A stretch of 64,000 bases of DNA, from NCBI GenBank assembly GCA_902537425.1, contig CACBBD010000006.1, forward strand, positions 1-64,000, given 5' to 3'. This document shows, in pieces, positions 62,512 through 64,000 of the stretch; the first letter of the stretch is position 1; every line of letters begins with the position of its first letter. A model generated the notes under the pieces. It did not search any database. It had not been told where the DNA came from and worked only from the letters and a program-made list of their open reading frames with translations. The position numbers were made by a program, and so were the translations under genes. Source of the stretch: an uncultured SAR86 cluster bacterium. GTDB taxonomy: Bacteria > Pseudomonadota > Gammaproteobacteria > Magnimaribacterales > Magnimaribacteraceae.

Positions 62512-63372
62512 ATGTCTAATTCAGACTGGTTCAATGAATCACTTCTAGTTGAACCTGTTTCTAAATACGTTCAAGTTCAAGATAAGAATATTCATTACTT
62601 GGTATGGGGCGATGAAAGTAAGCCAGGGATATTTTTCATCCATGGTTATAGCGCTCATGCTCACTGGTGGGATTTTGTAGCTCCTGCATTTTTGGATAAT
62701 TTTTGTGCAGTTGCAATTGATTTATCAGGATCTGGAGATAGTGACCATCGAGAACAGTATAGCCAAGAAATTTTTGCAGATGAAATAAAAGCTGTATGCG
62801 ATGATATGAAGTGGAGTCAGGCAGACTTCATAGCTCATAGCATGGGAGGCTCCATATCTCTTAATGCAACATCTATCTATCCTGAAATATTCAAATCATT
62901 AACGCTATTAGATTCAATAGTCGTACTTCCACCCGATAAAGCTAGAGGATTTTCTTCCAGCAAATCCATGATTAGGGCTGATTTTATTTATGATGATAAA
63001 GAAGCTGCAATCGATAGTTTTAGATTAATCCCACCTCAGCCATGCAGAAATGATTATCTGCTCAATCACATCGCTTCCAATTCCTTCAAGGAGAGAGATG
63101 ATGGATGGGTTTTAAAATCGGACGGAAAGATTATGAAAACCTATAAATCAAAAGATCTTACCGATATTCTTATGGCCATAAAATGCCCAATTAATATTGT
63201 TTATGGTTTAATGAGCCAAATTTTTACACAAGATATTTTGGATTACACCCTTTATGTAGGGAATATTCCAAATGAGAGAGTAATAGGAATTCCAGGGACT
63301 ATGCACCACCTATTCGTCGATGATCCACTGAGTGTTATCGATGCTCTAAAAAAAGTGATAGGAGAAGATTGA
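62512..63372 (+). CDS. alpha/beta hydrolase
   Basis: 286 residues with FFIHGYSAHAHWWDFVAP (oxyanion region) and AHSMGGSISL (nucleophile Ser near 111), AIDLSGSGDSDHRE, and a late GTMHHLFVDDP that supplies the catalytic His. It starts 4 bp after the aminotransferase and its stop overlaps the MoxR gene start. Ester, amide or lactone substrates are possible. Confidence 0.83.
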   Translation: MSNSDWFNESLLVEPVSKYVQVQDKNIHYLVWGDESKPGIFFIHGYSAHAHWWDFVAPAFLDNFCAVAIDLSGSGDSDHREQYSQEIFADEIKAVCDDMKWSQADFIAHSMGGSISLNATSIYPEIFKSLTLLDSIVVLPPDKARGFSSSKSMIRADFIYDDKEAAIDSFRLIPPQPCRNDYLLNHIASNSFKERDDGWVLKSDGKIMKTYKSKDLTDILMAIKCPINIVYGLMSQIFTQDILDYTLYVGNIPNERVIGIPGTMHHLFVDDPLSVIDALKKVIGED

Positions 63373-64000
63373 TGACAGATGGACCTAAAAAAATCATAAA
63401 AGATATTACCAAAGGATTTGCAAAGCATGGATACATTTGTAGTGAGCAAATTGCTACTGCTGTATATCTAGCTTCTGAATTAGAAAAACCTATTCTCATC
63501 GAAGGGCCTCCAGGAGTTGGGAAGACTGAACTAGCTAACACTGCCGCTTTGTATTTTAAGAAAGAAATGATCAGATTGCAGTGCTATGAAGGTTTGGATG
63601 AATCGAAAGCGCTTTATGAGTGGAGATATGGAAAACAGCTTCTGTATACCCAAATTTTAAAAGAACAGATGCAAGAAGTCTTAGAAGGCGCTAAAGGCTT
63701 GAAAGAATCGCTTGATAGGTTAATGAAGTTTGAGGATATTTTCTTCTCAGAGGAATTTTTGGAAACACGTCCTCTATTAGAAGCTTTAACCTCTGAAAAA
63801 GGATCTGTATTACTTATCGATGAGGTAGATAAATCCGATGAGGAATTCGAAGCTTTACTCTTAGAGATCCTATCGGAGTTTCAAATTTCTATCCCGGAAT
63901 TGGGCGTACGGAAGGCAGATGTTAGACCGCTTGTGGTTTTAACAAGTAATAATAGTAGAGAAATAGGGGATGCCCTTAAAAGAAGATGCCTTCATTTATA
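63372..64000 (+). CDS. MoxR-type AAA+ ATPase (C-terminus cut by window edge)
   Basis: I translated this frame from ATG 63372. It has Walker A EGPPGVGKTELA near residues 44-55, Walker B VLLIDEVDKSD, and sensor-1-like VVLTSNNSREIGDALKRRC near the right edge. This is the MoxR family, which acts as a chaperone with von Willebrand factor type A partners in maturing metal or cofactor enzymes such as CO dehydrogenase. About 210 codons are in the window. A VWA-domain partner would be expected just beyond position 64000. Confidence 0.88.
   Translation, partial: MTDGPKKIIKDITKGFAKHGYICSEQIATAVYLASELEKPILIEGPPGVGKTELANTAALYFKKEMIRLQCYEGLDESKALYEWRYGKQLLYTQILKEQMQEVLEGAKGLKESLDRLMKFEDIFFSEEFLETRPLLEALTSEKGSVLLIDEVDKSDEEFEALLLEILSEFQISIPELGVRKADVRPLVVLTSNNSREIGDALKRRCLHL

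Overview
The window is AT-rich, densely coded bacterial DNA with overlapping genes, short intergenic gaps, and many TonB-dependent receptors, SDR oxidoreductases, enoyl-CoA hydratases and amphipathic-substrate enzymes. Together with a general secretory type II system, PhoB/PhoR and outer-membrane lipoproteins, this suggests a streamlined, low-GC marine gammaproteobacterium, SAR86-like or a relative. That placement is an inference from gene content and composition. I saw no rRNA, tRNA, CRISPR array, prophage or insertion sequence.

Layout. Positions 1-6.3 kb hold a GH13 alpha-glucosidase (cut by the left edge), a heme-dependent N-demethylase-like protein (DUF3445), an M3 peptidyl-dipeptidase, a VOC protein and a YwaF-like membrane protein. 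From 6.4 to 9.7 kb a plus-strand run encodes an ATP/ADP-antiporter-like MFS protein, a Rieske ferredoxin, an enoyl-CoA hydratase, a lipoprotein and a cytochrome b561. From 9.7 to 14.4 kb a minus-strand cluster (flavin hydroxylase, GST-like protein, SDR, VOC dioxygenase-like protein, FAH-family hydrolase) looks like an aromatic-ring degradation unit. From 15.4 to 21.8 kb a tight six-gene minus-strand operon combines haloalkane dehalogenase, amidase, two SDRs, an acyl-CoA ligase and an enoyl-CoA hydratase. From 21.9 to 27 kb lie a DUF3604 protein, another enoyl-CoA hydratase, a glutamine amidotransferase, a TauD-like dioxygenase and a SixA-like phosphatase.

The most notable part is 27-59 kb, which reads as a phosphate-starvation island. 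It contains a small secreted protein behind an 11-bp-phased Pho-box array; a PlcP-like phospholipase with an Agt-like glycosyltransferase (replacement of phospholipids by glycolipids); a TagD-like cytidylyltransferase; PhoB and PhoR; Ppx and PPK2 for polyphosphate; a Pit phosphate transporter; and a TonB-dependent receptor followed by a beta-propeller phytase. It continues with an SRAP protein, a second TonB receptor, an aquaporin, and a large duplicated beta-helix lipoprotein paired with a third TonB receptor. It ends in a complete type II secretion operon (gspC to gspM plus prepilin peptidase). The promoters of the phytase-linked receptor and of gspD share a near-identical four-register Pho-box architecture, which suggests that PhoB co-regulates secretion and uptake. 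The lipoprotein, TonB receptor and T2SS arrangement recalls the phosphate-induced elpS locus of Caulobacter and the Pho-controlled Hxc system of Pseudomonas.

From 59.4 to 64 kb a TetR regulator diverges from an operon of an MFS transporter, a class III aminotransferase, an alpha/beta hydrolase and a MoxR-type AAA ATPase that runs off the right edge.
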